A DNA stretch of 64,000 nucleotides. Source: Dipteris shenzhenensis. Taxonomy: Eukaryota; Polypodiophyta; Polypodiopsida; Gleicheniales. A model generated the notes under the pieces. It was not told where the DNA came from. It did no database searches and saw only the letters and a list, made by a program, of their open reading frames with translations. The DNA lies in the NCBI GenBank assembly GCA_047967505.1, contig CM106540.1, one strand, 5' to 3'. A program made the translations under genes and the position numbers. Shown piece after piece: positions 20,789 through 31,060 of this stretch (its first letter is position 1; every line of letters starts with the position of its first letter).

Positions 20789-21712
20789 ATGGATAGACTG
20801 CCTCCCTTCCGATACAGCATAGATGCCCCTCATCTCGAGTTGACTCACCACGAGCTTAGCCAGGTCATGAGAGCAGAGTTGCTGCAGCTTCGTACGTATC
20901 GCACTTGGATTTATCCCACGCAGCTTCCGACGAAGATGGCCACATATCGTGACCACTTCCTTCGGATCTCAAAGGATGGATTTGTCATTCCACCAGGCTA
21001 TATAGGTATCCACATGTCCCACTCACTGAGGATTGCCCTTGGCCAGCTTAGAGTCTCTTCGCATCAGCTCGAGATAGAGGCTGGTAGGATGCGACGCATG
21101 GAGGATGGACGGCAACCAGGCCGAGAGACCAGGATCTGCCCTTGTTGCACCATGGGAGAGGTGGAGTCAGAGGAGCACTTCATTTGCAGATGCCCGCTAT
21201 ATTATGAGCTCAGAGGTAGATTCCACTGTCTCTTCACGAATGGCTTTGGACCTCTCTCACGAGTGATGGACTACAAGGATCAGCATTGCCTAGCTCTTTA
21301 TGTCAGGGAGGCCACTATGCTTTGACGAGACTACCTCAGAGACCATCAGCACAGACCGGAGCGTGATAGAGCCCAGCCTGATAGAGCTCAGGCACACGCT
21401 ATACCAGAGGACAGAGACCAGGAGGAACACGAGGAGGTCAGAGCTCACACAGGACACATGCCTCCACCCTGTGGATGTACATATGAGATGGTTTGTAGAT
21501 GCCGCAGGATCTTGTTACATAGGGGATGTACTCGTCGCTTTATCATCTCCAGACGATCCAGGATGATGGCAGCTTTTCAGAGGAGACTTACTCATGGAGA
21601 TCTCGCCCCACCAGCTGCTCACCTCACCTTTGCTCAGATTTGTACTCTCATAGTAGGAGGTAGAGTCGATGGACAAGATTTCCAGTATTATTTTGGTTCT
21701 CAAACTCCGTGA
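20789..21712 (+). pseudogene. Family B LINE C-terminal region with zinc-binding motif
   Basis: Reads RTYRTWIYPTQLPTKMATYR, then RICPCCTMGEVESEEHFICR and CPLYYELRGRFHCLF. The pattern CPCC-X10-H-X3-C is the zinc-binding domain found after the RT in plant LINEs. A TGA at 21323-21325 interrupts the frame; the same frame then continues to a stop at 21710-21712. The 3' UTR follows (to 21960). Confidence 0.75.
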
Positions 21713-21960
21713 CACTTGGACTTGTATCTTTGCATTGGCATATTGTACTCATCCCCCCAGGGGCGGTTTCCTTGCATCTAGTTTACTTTGTATTTAGGCT
21801 CAGATTTGACATTATGTACTTCCACTTGCATTGTATTGCGTAGCACTTAGATGTTATTCGACGATGCCTCTTCTTTGTGGCACGTTGATTTTGTGCTATC
21901 TTGTATGCAGAGTTCTTGATGTCCCATGGGCCCATTTTTGCCTTTAGTGGACAATAATAC

Positions 21961-21968
21961 ACTTTCTT

Positions 21969-22060
<92 letters not shown>

Positions 22061-22108
22061 CCTCTCTCTCTCATGCACGCGTGCGCGCGCACACACACAC
22101 ACACACAA
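21961..22108 (+). repeat. Compound microsatellite: (CT)n then (CA)n; LINE 3' tail
   Basis: About 100 bp of CT/CTTT units end the family B LINE, followed by GC/AC alternation and (AC)n at 22089-22108. Translated stretches here (Ser-Leu or Arg-Glu runs) are artefacts of the repeat. Confidence 0.85.
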
Positions 22109-23560
22109 CTCAAGCTTTGCCTATACAACTCAAATAATAACTAGATTAATGGTAATAAGTAAAACCAAGATGCATGAAATGAAATGAAATTAAATAACAA
22201 TATATATGGACTGAACTACAAAGGGAAACATTGAGTAGAATTGGTAGGAAACAATAAGGGGTATCACTAGCATTTGAAGGCATAGGAGTATATCAATGAC
22301 ACAGTATCATTGAATGTTCAATTGTGAGACATAAAAGTATGATGATGTTCTTTGTAGTTGAGATACAACAGCATGATGAGGTTCTTTGGAGTTTAAACAC
22401 AAGAGCACGATGATTATCTTTTATAGTCCATATGTGCGAACATGATGATTGTGCACTCTTCTAGACAATGATTATGTTATTTTTGAGATATGGAATCACA
22501 AGAAGGAAAGAACAAGCAAGGAGGAATAGTCTAAAGTATTAGACGTGTGAATATAAATGTAATGAAGAAACAATATCAATGATGCACATGGGTGTATGCT
22601 ATTTGCATTCCACATTATGCGTAAGGTGAGTGCATGTCATAATTTCACACTTGACATCACCTAATTCAAGGAACTAGGAGAGGTAATTTATTAAGCGATT
22701 GCAATGCAAGAACTAGATATGAGCACATACAAGGAGAAGGAAAAGAGGAGCATACCCCAACCATGGATCAAGGATATCAGTGGGCTTGGACATCCAAAGA
22801 TTGAGGAGCAAGCCATGGCATGCCTTCATCAAAGAATCTTGCATCACAAAAACGTTACTTGTGAACATGTTGCATAGATGGAGAAGTCATTAATGCTACA
22901 TGGTTTAGGGATAGTTATATGATTGCTCTTTAAGCTTTGAATGAGATTCTAGACAATTGTCTTGCAAAGCAACAAGGAATCCTGTAAATGAGCATGGGGT
23001 AGCACCCTTGGTACTGAATAGGAAATTTTTCATAAATTGGATACAAAAATGTTTCCCACAAACATACAAAAAAGGGCCAAATGAAGTGAGTTTCCTTCTC
23101 CTGTCCAATCATATATTACATTGATTAGGCTAATTCAGATGGTATAAGTTGAATTTTAAATTGTAAATATTAAATCTATATAGTGATAAATTGTTCATAG
23201 ATGGTAACTATAATCATTTTTAATAATGTTGAGTGGGTATATACATGAGACCTTATTTGCATGCCTACCAGAAATACATTGGACCATTTATACACAAGGC
23301 TTACTTTTAATGGGTTACCCTAGATACATCGAATTATCTAATCACCATGGATAAATTGTCTCATGGGTGTAATTAATGATTTTGGCCCTTGTTTCATGCA
23401 TGTAGTATCCTTGTTTTTCTTGTAATACTCTCTATTGTGTATACCCCCCTAATGGTTGTCACCTAATTCCTCCATTATTTTGCACATCTACCCTTCTCAT
23501 CTAACTCTTTTAAAAGCTCTCAATCTCAACAAATTATTTCCATACATATAACTTAAATTT
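22109..23560. other. Unrecognised AT-rich DNA with a decayed 34-bp minisatellite
   Basis: No gene is supported. At 22336-22475 four imperfect ~34-bp units start AGTATGATGATGTTCTTT, AGCATGATGAGGTTCTTT, AGCACGATGATTATCTTT and AACATGATGATTGTGC. The rest shows no feature. Confidence 0.45.
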
Positions 23561-23569
23561 AAGGAGAAA

Positions 23570-23710
23570 GGTAATTGCAAAGGCCTCCATTATTTATTAT
23601 GAAATTTAATTAATTTTGTAAGTGAAAATGTGGAGTACGCAAAAGCTAAGGCCAAAGGGACTCGAAACCCATTACCTACTCCCAAGGTCTTACCACTAGG
23701 CTACATGAAA
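23570..23710 (-). mobile_element. tRNA-derived SINE head (Pol III A and B boxes)
   Basis: On the minus strand TAGCCTAGTGGTAAG (23703-23689) fits an internal A box and GGTTTCGAGTCCC (23669-23657) fits a B box, 20 bases apart, in a tRNA-like order. An AT-rich body follows leftwards. It cannot be a working tRNA, because the anticodon arm and acceptor stem pairing are not maintained. The body length and tail are uncertain. Confidence 0.5.
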
Positions 23711-23905
23711 GATGTTGTAAAAGAAGTTCATTATAAGAATGAGTAGGATTACCCTTCTACGTTGGGTCAGAGACCCGCTTTGTTAGGTCTCGAGGTGGGA
23801 TCTTAAAAAGTCTACAATTTCATCCCTTGACTTGGCTCTTTTGGTACTCAATGATTTAGCTAGATGAGAGCCATGTGATGTTAATCTAGGGGAAGGGGAA
23901 AAACA
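23711..23905. other. Intergenic, nothing recognised
   Basis: Short stretch between the SINE head and the duplicated (TC)n units. Confidence 0.4.
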
Positions 23906-23960
23906 TTTGCACCAAAAATCTCTCCCCCCCCCTCTCCCTCCCTCCCTGCCTCCCTCCCTC

Positions 23961-24012
<52 letters not shown>

Positions 24013-24251
24013 ATGAGGCAGGTGGTCTAACATAGAGAGTGTCTCATCAGATCATGGAGACAAGGATGGGAGACCTTATCAAATCTATCCTAGAGTGTGA
24101 TTACGGAGTTCTTCTAGCCAAAGCACACTGTTCCCATGGTCACACATATTAGCAGGGGAGATCGAGACATGAAACACTTGATAGAGGACATATGGGCATA
24201 TCACGCTCACTGACATCTCATCTATTTTTGCACCAAAAATCTCCCCCCCTC

Positions 24252-24340
<89 letters not shown>

Positions 24341-24551
24341 CACGCAGTCTAACATAGAGAGTGTCTCATCAGATCACGGAGACAAGGATGGGAGACCTTA
24401 TCAAATCTATCCTAGAGTGTGATTACGGAGTTCTTCCAGCCAAAGCACACTGTTCCCATGGTCACACATATTAGTAGGGGAGATCGAGACATGAAACACT
24501 TGATAGAGGACAGATGGGCATATCACGCTCACTGACATCTCATCTATTTTT
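23906..24551 (+). repeat. Tandem duplication of a ~320-bp unit containing a (TC)n tract
   Basis: Two units (23906-24227 and 24228-24551) each start GCACCAAAAATCTC, pass through a C-rich and (TC)n tract (to 24012 and 24338) and then carry a nearly identical 215-bp block beginning TCTAACATAGAGAGTGTCTC and ending ACTGACATCTCATCTATTTT. The (TC)n differs in length between copies. The sequence after the second unit is single copy. Confidence 0.85.
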
Positions 24552-25174
24552 AGACGTGGGATACAAGTGACAGGGCTTACTGTGGCACTTGTCAACCGTA
24601 GAGCCACTGCCAAGCGATCATGACCAACTACACTTTCAGACAGTAGGCAACGATCTATCATGGGGTTTTTGCATGCACAGCCTAGTCTGTCACTAGGCTT
24701 GCTTTGACATTTCATGGCAAGTGTGCTGTATTGTATTGTATTGACTATGGTGACATTGGTGATCATGACAAAGCATGTAGATAGTATTAGAAGGTCAAAC
24801 ACCATGCTCGCAAGGGAGATTGCATTAGAATACACCACAAAACATACAGGGAAATGTCATTACTCATTGTAGCATAGGTGTTCACAAGTGTAGCATAGGT
24901 CCTTGGGTCATATTTCGGTGAGAGGTGTAGGCTAAAGTGTGGAAGGTAGCTATCGTATGCACTTAGGTAAGGAAGAGGGCTTGATCATAATGAGGGATGG
25001 AGGCTCTCACCTCCACAGGAGTTCAAGGGTTTAGAAGGGGGTTGCAGAGTTTAGAAAAGGGATAGGGTTGAGAAACTATTGCAAGGTTTAGGAGGAGTTC
25101 AAGGTTGGGTCAAGGTTGACGAGTGGAGAGTTAGTCTCCTTCATGACTTCAAGGGGTAAAGGGTTGAGGATGGC
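24552..25174. other. Unrecognised; a 143-residue minus-strand open stretch overlaps its left part
   Basis: An open stretch on the minus strand (24838-24407) runs into the duplicated unit. It has no recognised motif, so it is not called a gene. The rest is featureless. Confidence 0.35.
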
Positions 25175-25250
25175 ATTCAAGGGGGGAGGAGGGAGGAGGA
25201 GGACGAGGGAGGAGGAGGAAGGAGGAGGAGGAGATGGAAGCAAGGAGTAA
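25175..25250. repeat. Purine-rich GGAGGA tract
   Basis: A 70-bp almost pure purine strand of GGA/GGAGG units, capable of triplex or G-rich structure. It has no coding value. Confidence 0.8.
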
Positions 25251-25507
25251 AAGGGTAGGGAGTGTAAGGGTAAGAGTAAGGGCATGCTAGAACATGATAG
25301 TGTATGGGAGCATGGATGTACTGGACATCAATCACATGAACACATAAGTGAACTTGAATAATTAAACCCAAAGAGTAGGAGCTTCATTCCATTGAGAGAG
25401 ATTTATACATGTTGGTCTCTACATAGTTTGTAGGAACCTCAAGGGTGGGACCTCTTTTGTAGGAGACCTCTTATGTAAGGGTCTCTCCGCTTTTAGACCT
25501 CCTGTGG

Positions 25508-25605
25508 GTAAGAATCTCTACACTTTTTGGAGGGACCTCTTGGGCCTCTACACTTTTTGGGGGGACCTCTTGGGTCTCTACATTTTTTGGAGGGACCTCA
25601 AAAAG
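25508..25605 (+). repeat. Minisatellite, ~29-bp unit, three to four copies
   Basis: The unit CTACACTTTTTGGAGGGACC plus TCTTGGGTCT repeats with few changes. A related ACCTCAAAAAGTGTAG inverted copy follows at 25590-25607, so the array ends in a small hairpin. Confidence 0.8.
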
Positions 25606-26090
25606 TGTAGGCTTTTAGTGTTTCTCTCTCTAGATCATGATTGTGCAAGTATGATTGGATCTTTTCTAGAGAGGATTTTGGCTGTCCTCATCCTTTTAGA
25701 TTCGTCATACCATCTTTCAAGCTCAAGGTATTACAAGTGGAGGTTTGCCGCCGCTGCTCTACACACACAATGATCTCATCTTCATTGCTCTAGACTATGC
25801 TTTTAGCCCTTGTTGCCACAACTTTAGCAACCCCCTTGGACCGATTTGATTAACCATCCTTAGGTTATGTTTGAGTTTGCAGGTGATGTTGTGATGCGGT
25901 TGCTCTACCCAATGGGTTTGGTAAAGATGGCATCGGTGCAGATTAGATGTAAGGTAGACCACATATACTTCATGTAGATCTTTGCCAATTTTTGAAGGCA
26001 TTTTTAGCTTCAATGTTGGATTTGACTTGGAATTATAACCCAAGGAGGTTGATGGTGCTTTTTGCAATAGGGGTAATAGTCTAGCTACTA
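25606..26090. other. No recognised feature
   Basis: Nothing supported; it may belong to the coding relic to its right. Confidence 0.35.
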
Positions 26091-27480
26091 CTAAGTGAAG
26101 AGGAGGACTTCCCCCATCAACCATTCATATAGATGCATTGCATCCGGTTTTATCTGTATGAGGTTTGCATGCACTGAGAGATGGAACAGATTTTGCTCAT
26201 CCTCATCCGTTTCCTGGAATAGATTGCAAATAATATTTTTGCTCACATGCCTGGTCCAATCAAGACTAAATACCACATGTAGCATCTTGAGTTGCAAGTG
26301 TATTTGATGAATGCGAGCTCATCCTTTGAGATGATTCTCTTTCTTAGGGGCTGCAACATGATCTTGATAAAATGCGATGGTGCTTTGTAGGAACGGATCT
26401 TGTGTTGAATCCTCCACATTAGCTTCATTTAGTAGTTGAAGTTCCAATTTGGAAATTATTGCCTTTTGATTTTGTAACTCTGTGCATTTTTCTTTATACT
26501 TACCAAGTGTTGAGGAGTAGGCAAGCTCTAGACTGTTGAATTGCTAGGCTGCTTTTGGCTATCCTGGCAATTGATCATTAAGCACGCTGAGTTGGATTTT
26601 CTTTTGTATTCTTGAGCATCCATTTATGCATTGGAGTTCACAAGTTTATCCTTTCATGTTGTACATTCTTGATCTAATGCTTTTCATTCTCTAAGACCTT
26701 TCTACAATTTTGTGTTTATGTTTGTTGTGGCATGGATTTGATCATATTTAAGCATCAAGCTTATCCTGCAGAGTCAATGGCTTTGCCTCTTGTTCGCATA
26801 ACTCAAGTGTCTCTTGGGCTTGCACCATCTCTTCTAAGGCAAGACCTAATCTTCTAGTCTTGGTTGGTCCCTCATAAACTGGGGTTTCCCATAGTCCTTC
26901 CATTTCTTGGAGCTTTGATTCCAGGTCTAGTTTGGGCCTTGCTATTATTGCATTCCCCCTGGTTTAATTTTTTATATATCCATAGTATTGTTGAGTATGT
27001 TATTCGGTACACCTGCATAGTCAGTCTACCCCATAGGGTTTTCTATGTATTCCATGTAGAGACAGGTCCTTCCCTAAGGCTTTCATAGCATTGTGAGGTA
27101 CTTGCTCGACTAATAGTGCTACTGATTGTTGTGGAAGAGTATTAATCCATTAAATTGATGCCTCATTGCTTCTCTTTTTTGTGTATACTATCCCATTTAG
27201 TCTTCATCTACACATTGGGTTCAAACTTGTGAAACTTTTTGCTTTGGAAGACTGGTGCTTGATTTTCAATGGGCATCTTGTTTTTAAAGAGTGGTTCCTC
27301 TACTATGCATGCATCTTTAAAGACCTTTGGATCTCATTGTAGTTTTGGTGGTTCTGGCACTTGGGTGGGCTTGGTTAGATATAGTTCGAACACTCTAGTT
27401 TGCATCCTTTCAAACCCATTTAGTGCTCCACCTTAGCCTTATGGCATTGCACACCCTTTTTCTTCTTCCTTGACTATCTA
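26091..27480 (-). pseudogene. Unidentified coding relic with coiled-coil-like stretches
   Basis: Minus-strand translation, with stops and frame changes, gives protein-like segments in order: EEPLFKNKMPIENQAPVFQS (about 27300-27240), KLQEMEGLWETPVYEG and LALEEMVQAQETLELCEQEA (26930-26780), LGKYKEKCTELQNQKAIISK followed by LELQLLNEANVEDSTQD (26510-26390), and an open 26297-26091 piece with NLIQIKPDAMHLYEWLMGEV. The middle is charged and heptad-like. I do not recognise the family; it could be a degraded host gene or the structural protein of a retroelement. Confidence 0.4.
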
Positions 27481-27571
27481 CTATTTGTTTGTACTTTGTT
27501 TGTACACTAGAGGTTCCATACTTCAGCTTCAATGACATCTACATTAGCTTTAGCTACATCTATAGTTATAT

Positions 27572-27830
27572 CTATATAAGAGCAAGCCCATGAAGCCCAT
27601 TTCATCACTGGCTATAGCAAACCTGATTCCTTAGCATCCAGCCTCCGTCCTCTACTGTTTCCAGCTCGCCATCGAAGCTTCTTTCATAGGAGCGACGGTT
27701 GGGAGGCAGCGCCATCTATTGTATCAGTTCTACATTAATCAAAATTTTGATTCTCCATACTATCTGTGTTCTCTCTTATGTATGAGATCCTGTTATCTGT
27801 TGAGCATAGACATTGTATTGTTTTCTTACA
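27572..27830 (+). repeat. Truncated 5' LTR of Copia-3
   Basis: 259 bp from CTATATAAGAGCAAGCCC to TTTTCTTACA match the last 260 bp of the 3' LTR (32337-32596). The homology begins exactly at the TATA-like box; the U3 sequence upstream is absent. Confidence 0.85.
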
Positions 27831-27842
27831 TGGTATCAGAGC
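27831..27842 (+). other. Primer-binding site (initiator tRNA-Met)
   Basis: TGGTATCAGAGC directly follows the 5' LTR. It is complementary to the 3' end of plant initiator tRNA-Met, the standard primer of plant copia elements. Confidence 0.92.
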
Positions 27843-27900
27843 CTGGACTCTAGCAAGAAGATTTGGTAGTGTGTTTTTGTTTGCGAGTAGACTGTGAGAG

Positions 27901-28720
27901 ATGGCCCAGCCCACAAGACTGCGAATCCCACCATTCGGCAAAAGCAAAAAGTTGGACAGCTCTAACTATCCACTCTCGAAGTTCAAGATGAAGACCATCC
28001 TAAGCGCATATGAGCTTTGGGACATTGCTACTAGGGTGGGACGTGAGACCGGATCCAGCCAATGTAGGACATTAGATAGTACCAACTGCGGATGAGATTC
28101 TTGCATGGATAAGAAGAAATGCAGATGTGCTGTGTTCTATTGTCTGCAGTGTAAGTGATTCTGTCATGGCGTTAATTCAACATGTCATCACAGCAGAGGA
28201 GGCATGGACGGTCTTGAAAAATAAGTACGAGACCATGAATTAGATGCGGATTCAGAATCTGGAGACTCAACTCACGAATGAGAAATTGTTTGAGTCTGAA
28301 GTGGCAGAGAAGTTCATCACCAGGGTGAAGAATCTACGTGATCAGATGACTGCGATTGGCATCACCATCACCAGTGAGAATCTAGCACGAAGGTGTATAT
28401 GGATTCTCCCACCAAAGTACGACGGTCTTGTTACAGTGCTGAATACACAGAACAGAAATCCGCCCCTCAACTTTGAGGATTTCAGTGCGATGCTTCTGGA
28501 GGAGGAGATGCATCGAAAGATGAGGACTGGAGAAGATTCGGCTTTCTACGCTAGATCAAAGAAAGGCAAGGGTAAGGACTCTGGCAACCCATCTTCTTCT
28601 GGATGATAAAAAGAGAAAGAAGAAGATCAAGTGCTTCTATTGCAACAAGGCAATTGCAACAAGGCAGCGCACAAGCAGAATGAGTGCCGAAAGAAGATTG
28701 TAGATGAGAAGAACGGAGTA
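27901..28720 (+). pseudogene. Copia-3 gag
   Basis: The start is MAQPTRLRIPPFGKSKKLDS and NYPLSKFKMKTILSAYELWD. After a frame change the frame 28244-28606 encodes ITRVKNLRDQMTAIGITITS and LPPKYDGLVTVLNTQN, the capsid-like (UBN2-type) gag core. The zinc knuckle CFYCNK...HKQNEC is split by a 14-bp tandem duplication (28641-28654 and 28655-28668), which shifts the frame. Gag would package element RNA into virus-like particles. Stops at 28095 and after SSSG (28606) add to the inactivation. Confidence 0.85.
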
Positions 28721-28759
28721 AAGAAGGAGTCCAGCAACAGCGTGCAAGCAGCACCAATA

Positions 28760-29305
28760 GAGCTATTCGTAGCAATTGAGGAGATTTGCATGGAGGCAGT
28801 TCATGTACCTACGAATGAACTGTGGATCATTGATAGTGGCGCATCACGCCACATGACCAGTCGGAAGGATTAGTATACCTCTCTACAGTCGGTAGGGAAT
28901 GACATCCTAGTAGCAGTCAGCAACGATGCAAAATGTCCAAGAAAAGAAAAAGGTACGATTGCTCTCAAGTCAGATGGAGTTGTAAAACAGTTGTTCAATG
29001 TTCTTTATGTGCCAGATATCAAGAGGAACTTGTTGTCCATTTCAGCGATCACGGATCGGGACCTCAAAGTTCAATTCGATAAGAATGGTGCACAAATCCT
29101 GGATCTTCAAGGAAAGGTCATTAGTAAAGCTATACGGTGCAACAACATCTACGAACTCTCAACTTTTAGTGCTCAAGCTGATGTGAAGAACACTAAGCTA
29201 TGGCATGAAAGGGTTGGTCATCTAAACCTTAGTTCTTTGAAGGAGATGCATAAAAGTGGAATGATTGCAGACCTACTAGAAATTTCAGATTTGCCCGATG
29301 TATGA
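28760..29305 (+). pseudogene. Copia-3 protease and pre-integrase domain
   Basis: ELWIIDSGASRHMTSRKD carries the aspartic protease D-S-G-A signature; a TAG follows directly. After it, NVLYVPDIKRNLLSISAITD and LWHERVGHLNLSSLKEMHKS are the typical end of PR and the His-rich start of the integrase zinc finger. The frame stops at 29303-29305. Confidence 0.85.
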
Positions 29306-29388
29306 AGCAGCATCGGTAGCCCTTTCCTAAAGAGGCCAGCAGGGCAAAGGCTCCTCTAGAGCTCCTTCACACGGACCTCTGCAGAAAG

Positions 29389-30078
29389 ATGGAGACGGAA
29401 GCTTTGGGTGGTTCCTACTACTTCATGACGCTGATCGACGGCTATAGTAGAAGGATATGGATATACTTCTTGAAGACTAAAGACGAGGCTTTTAGTAAGT
29501 TCAAGGAATGGCATGTAATGGTCGAGAAAGAAACGGGGAAGAAGGTGAAGAAATTGAGATCAAACAGAGGTGGAGAGTTCACATCAACTAAATTCGAGAG
29601 TTACTGCAAAACTCACGGGATCAAGAGGCAGAAATCCCCGCCACATACATCACAGCAAAATGGAGAAGCAGAATGCAAGATGCATGTCATCTGTGAAATG
29701 GGCAGGAGTACGATGAAAGGGAAAGATTTGCCACAGACTTTCTGGGCTGAAGCATGTAACACTACAGTTTACCTTCTGAATCGTAGCTACACGAAAGCTG
29801 TGAATGGGATGACTCCACTGCAGGTCTTTTCTGGTAAGAAACCTTCAGTTGTACATTTTAGAGTTTTTGGATGTGACTGTTTTGTGCATGTCCCTGATGC
29901 TAACAAGACCAAATCGGAATCGAAGAGCCGGAAGTGTATTTTCTTGGGCTACAGTGAAGAGGCGAAGAGTTACCGTCTCTATAACCCTGTTACTAAGAAG
30001 GTAATAGTAAGTCATGATGTGGTCTTCTCAGAACAGCCACATCAATTGGAGGAGGATGCTTCCTTCCTAGACAATTAG
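29389..30078 (+). pseudogene. Copia-3 integrase (catalytic Asp replaced)
   Basis: This 229-residue open frame encodes YYFMTLIDGYSRRIWIYFLK (first catalytic region), KKLRSNRGGEFTSTKF (second region, where the expected D of S-D-R/N-G-G-E is N), NGEAECKM (third acidic residue), TFWAEACNTTVYLLNR and the C-terminal KCIFLGYSEEAKSYRLYNPV. The missing Asp should abolish strand transfer. The first Met is inside the domain. The linker to RT continues past the TAG at 30076. Confidence 0.88.
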
Positions 30079-30132
30079 GACCAGGATATCCATCCAGTAC
30101 CACCACCAACAATAGACCAAACTCCACTAACG

Positions 30133-31060
30133 GTGCTTGGGAGGATTCAAGATAAAGAAGATGAAGAAGAGCCTGCAAAACCACAATGGCAAAAGCCATT
30201 CCCGAAGTGGGTAAAACAGCTTTTGGATGGCAGAGAACCTCCAACCATTGAGGAGGAACCATCCGAACACCGCCAGTCTAAGAGAATAGGGGAGCAAAGA
30301 AGAGCGCAAGAACACTTGGTCAACTATGCTTTGATGACAGAAGTGATCCATGCTGATGAACCCAATGTCTTGAAGAGGCACAGGGTGATGATAGGTGGAT
30401 GGAGGCTATGTAGTCAGAGTATGGCTCCATAATGAAGAACAACATTTGGGACCTTATGGATCGTCCACCAAAACGCAAGGTAATCGGCACCAAGTGGGTG
30501 TACAAGACCAAGTACAAGTCCGACGGCACGTTGGATAAGTACAAGGCTCGGCTCATGGCAAAAGGATTTGCACAGGTACATGGTTTTGATTATCAAGATA
30601 CTTTTGCTCCCACAGCTCGACTAACCACAATTCGCAGTGTTTTGGCTTTAACTGCCCAAGGAAGTTGGCCCATGTTTCAGATGGATGTAAAATCCACCTT
30701 TCTGAATGGGGATCTCAAGGAGGAGGTATACTAGAACAACCACTAGGTTTTGTGATCCCCGGTTCAGAAGGTAAAGTCTGTAAACTAAAGAAGGCACTTT
30801 ACGGGTTGAAATAGGCCCCATGAGCGTGGTACAAGCAAATTGATGCCTACTTTCTGCAAAACAGATTCAGGAGGAGCCCATCAGATGCAAATTTGTATAT
30901 CTTCAGAGAAGGAGGTAGGTGTATGATCATGGTCCTTTATGTGGACGACCTTGTCATAATAGGGAACCATGAGGAGAAGATCTCGCAAACAAAGCATTTG
31001 CTAGGAAGAGAGTTTGAAATGACAGCTGATGCATTTTTGTTTGGGGATTGAAGTTTGGCA
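30133..31060 (+). pseudogene. Copia-3 linker and reverse transcriptase
   Basis: An acidic/proline linker (30133-30432) precedes VIGTKWVYKTKYKSDGTLDK, LMAKGFAQVHGFDYQDTFAP and motif A QMDVKSTFLNGDLKEEVY. Positions 30735-31000 encode KLKKALYGLK and MIMVLYVDDLVIIGNHEEKI with the YVDD box. At least three frame changes or stops occur (near 30425, 30733 and 30812). Catalytic residues remain. Confidence 0.85.

Larger units (their letters stand above)
17575..21960 (+). mobile_element. LINE, family B, nearly complete ORF2, 5'-truncated in ORF1
   Basis: The order on the plus strand is an ORF1 C-terminal piece (17575-17928), AP endonuclease (17935-18800), linker (to 19370), RT (19397-20665), C-terminal region with a CCHC-like zinc motif (20789-21712) and a 3' UTR running into (CT)n. 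Only a few frameshifts and stops separate the blocks, so it is the best preserved non-LTR element in the window. The 5' end falls at the (TC)n tail of the previous copy, as expected of 5'-truncated LINE insertion next to an existing tail. Confidence 0.85.

Noticed and set aside
21847-22144. Open frames rich in Ser-Leu or Arg-Glu over (CT)n tracts (also at 15141-15421 and 24192-24422)
   Set aside because: They are translations of dinucleotide repeats with no independent coding evidence.
23641-23710. A tRNA gene
   Set aside because: Only the A and B boxes are tRNA-like. The stems do not pair and an AT-rich body follows, so a SINE head fits better.
24407-24838. A 143-residue minus-strand open frame
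   Set aside because: It has no domain or start context and half of it lies in the duplicated (TC)n-associated unit.
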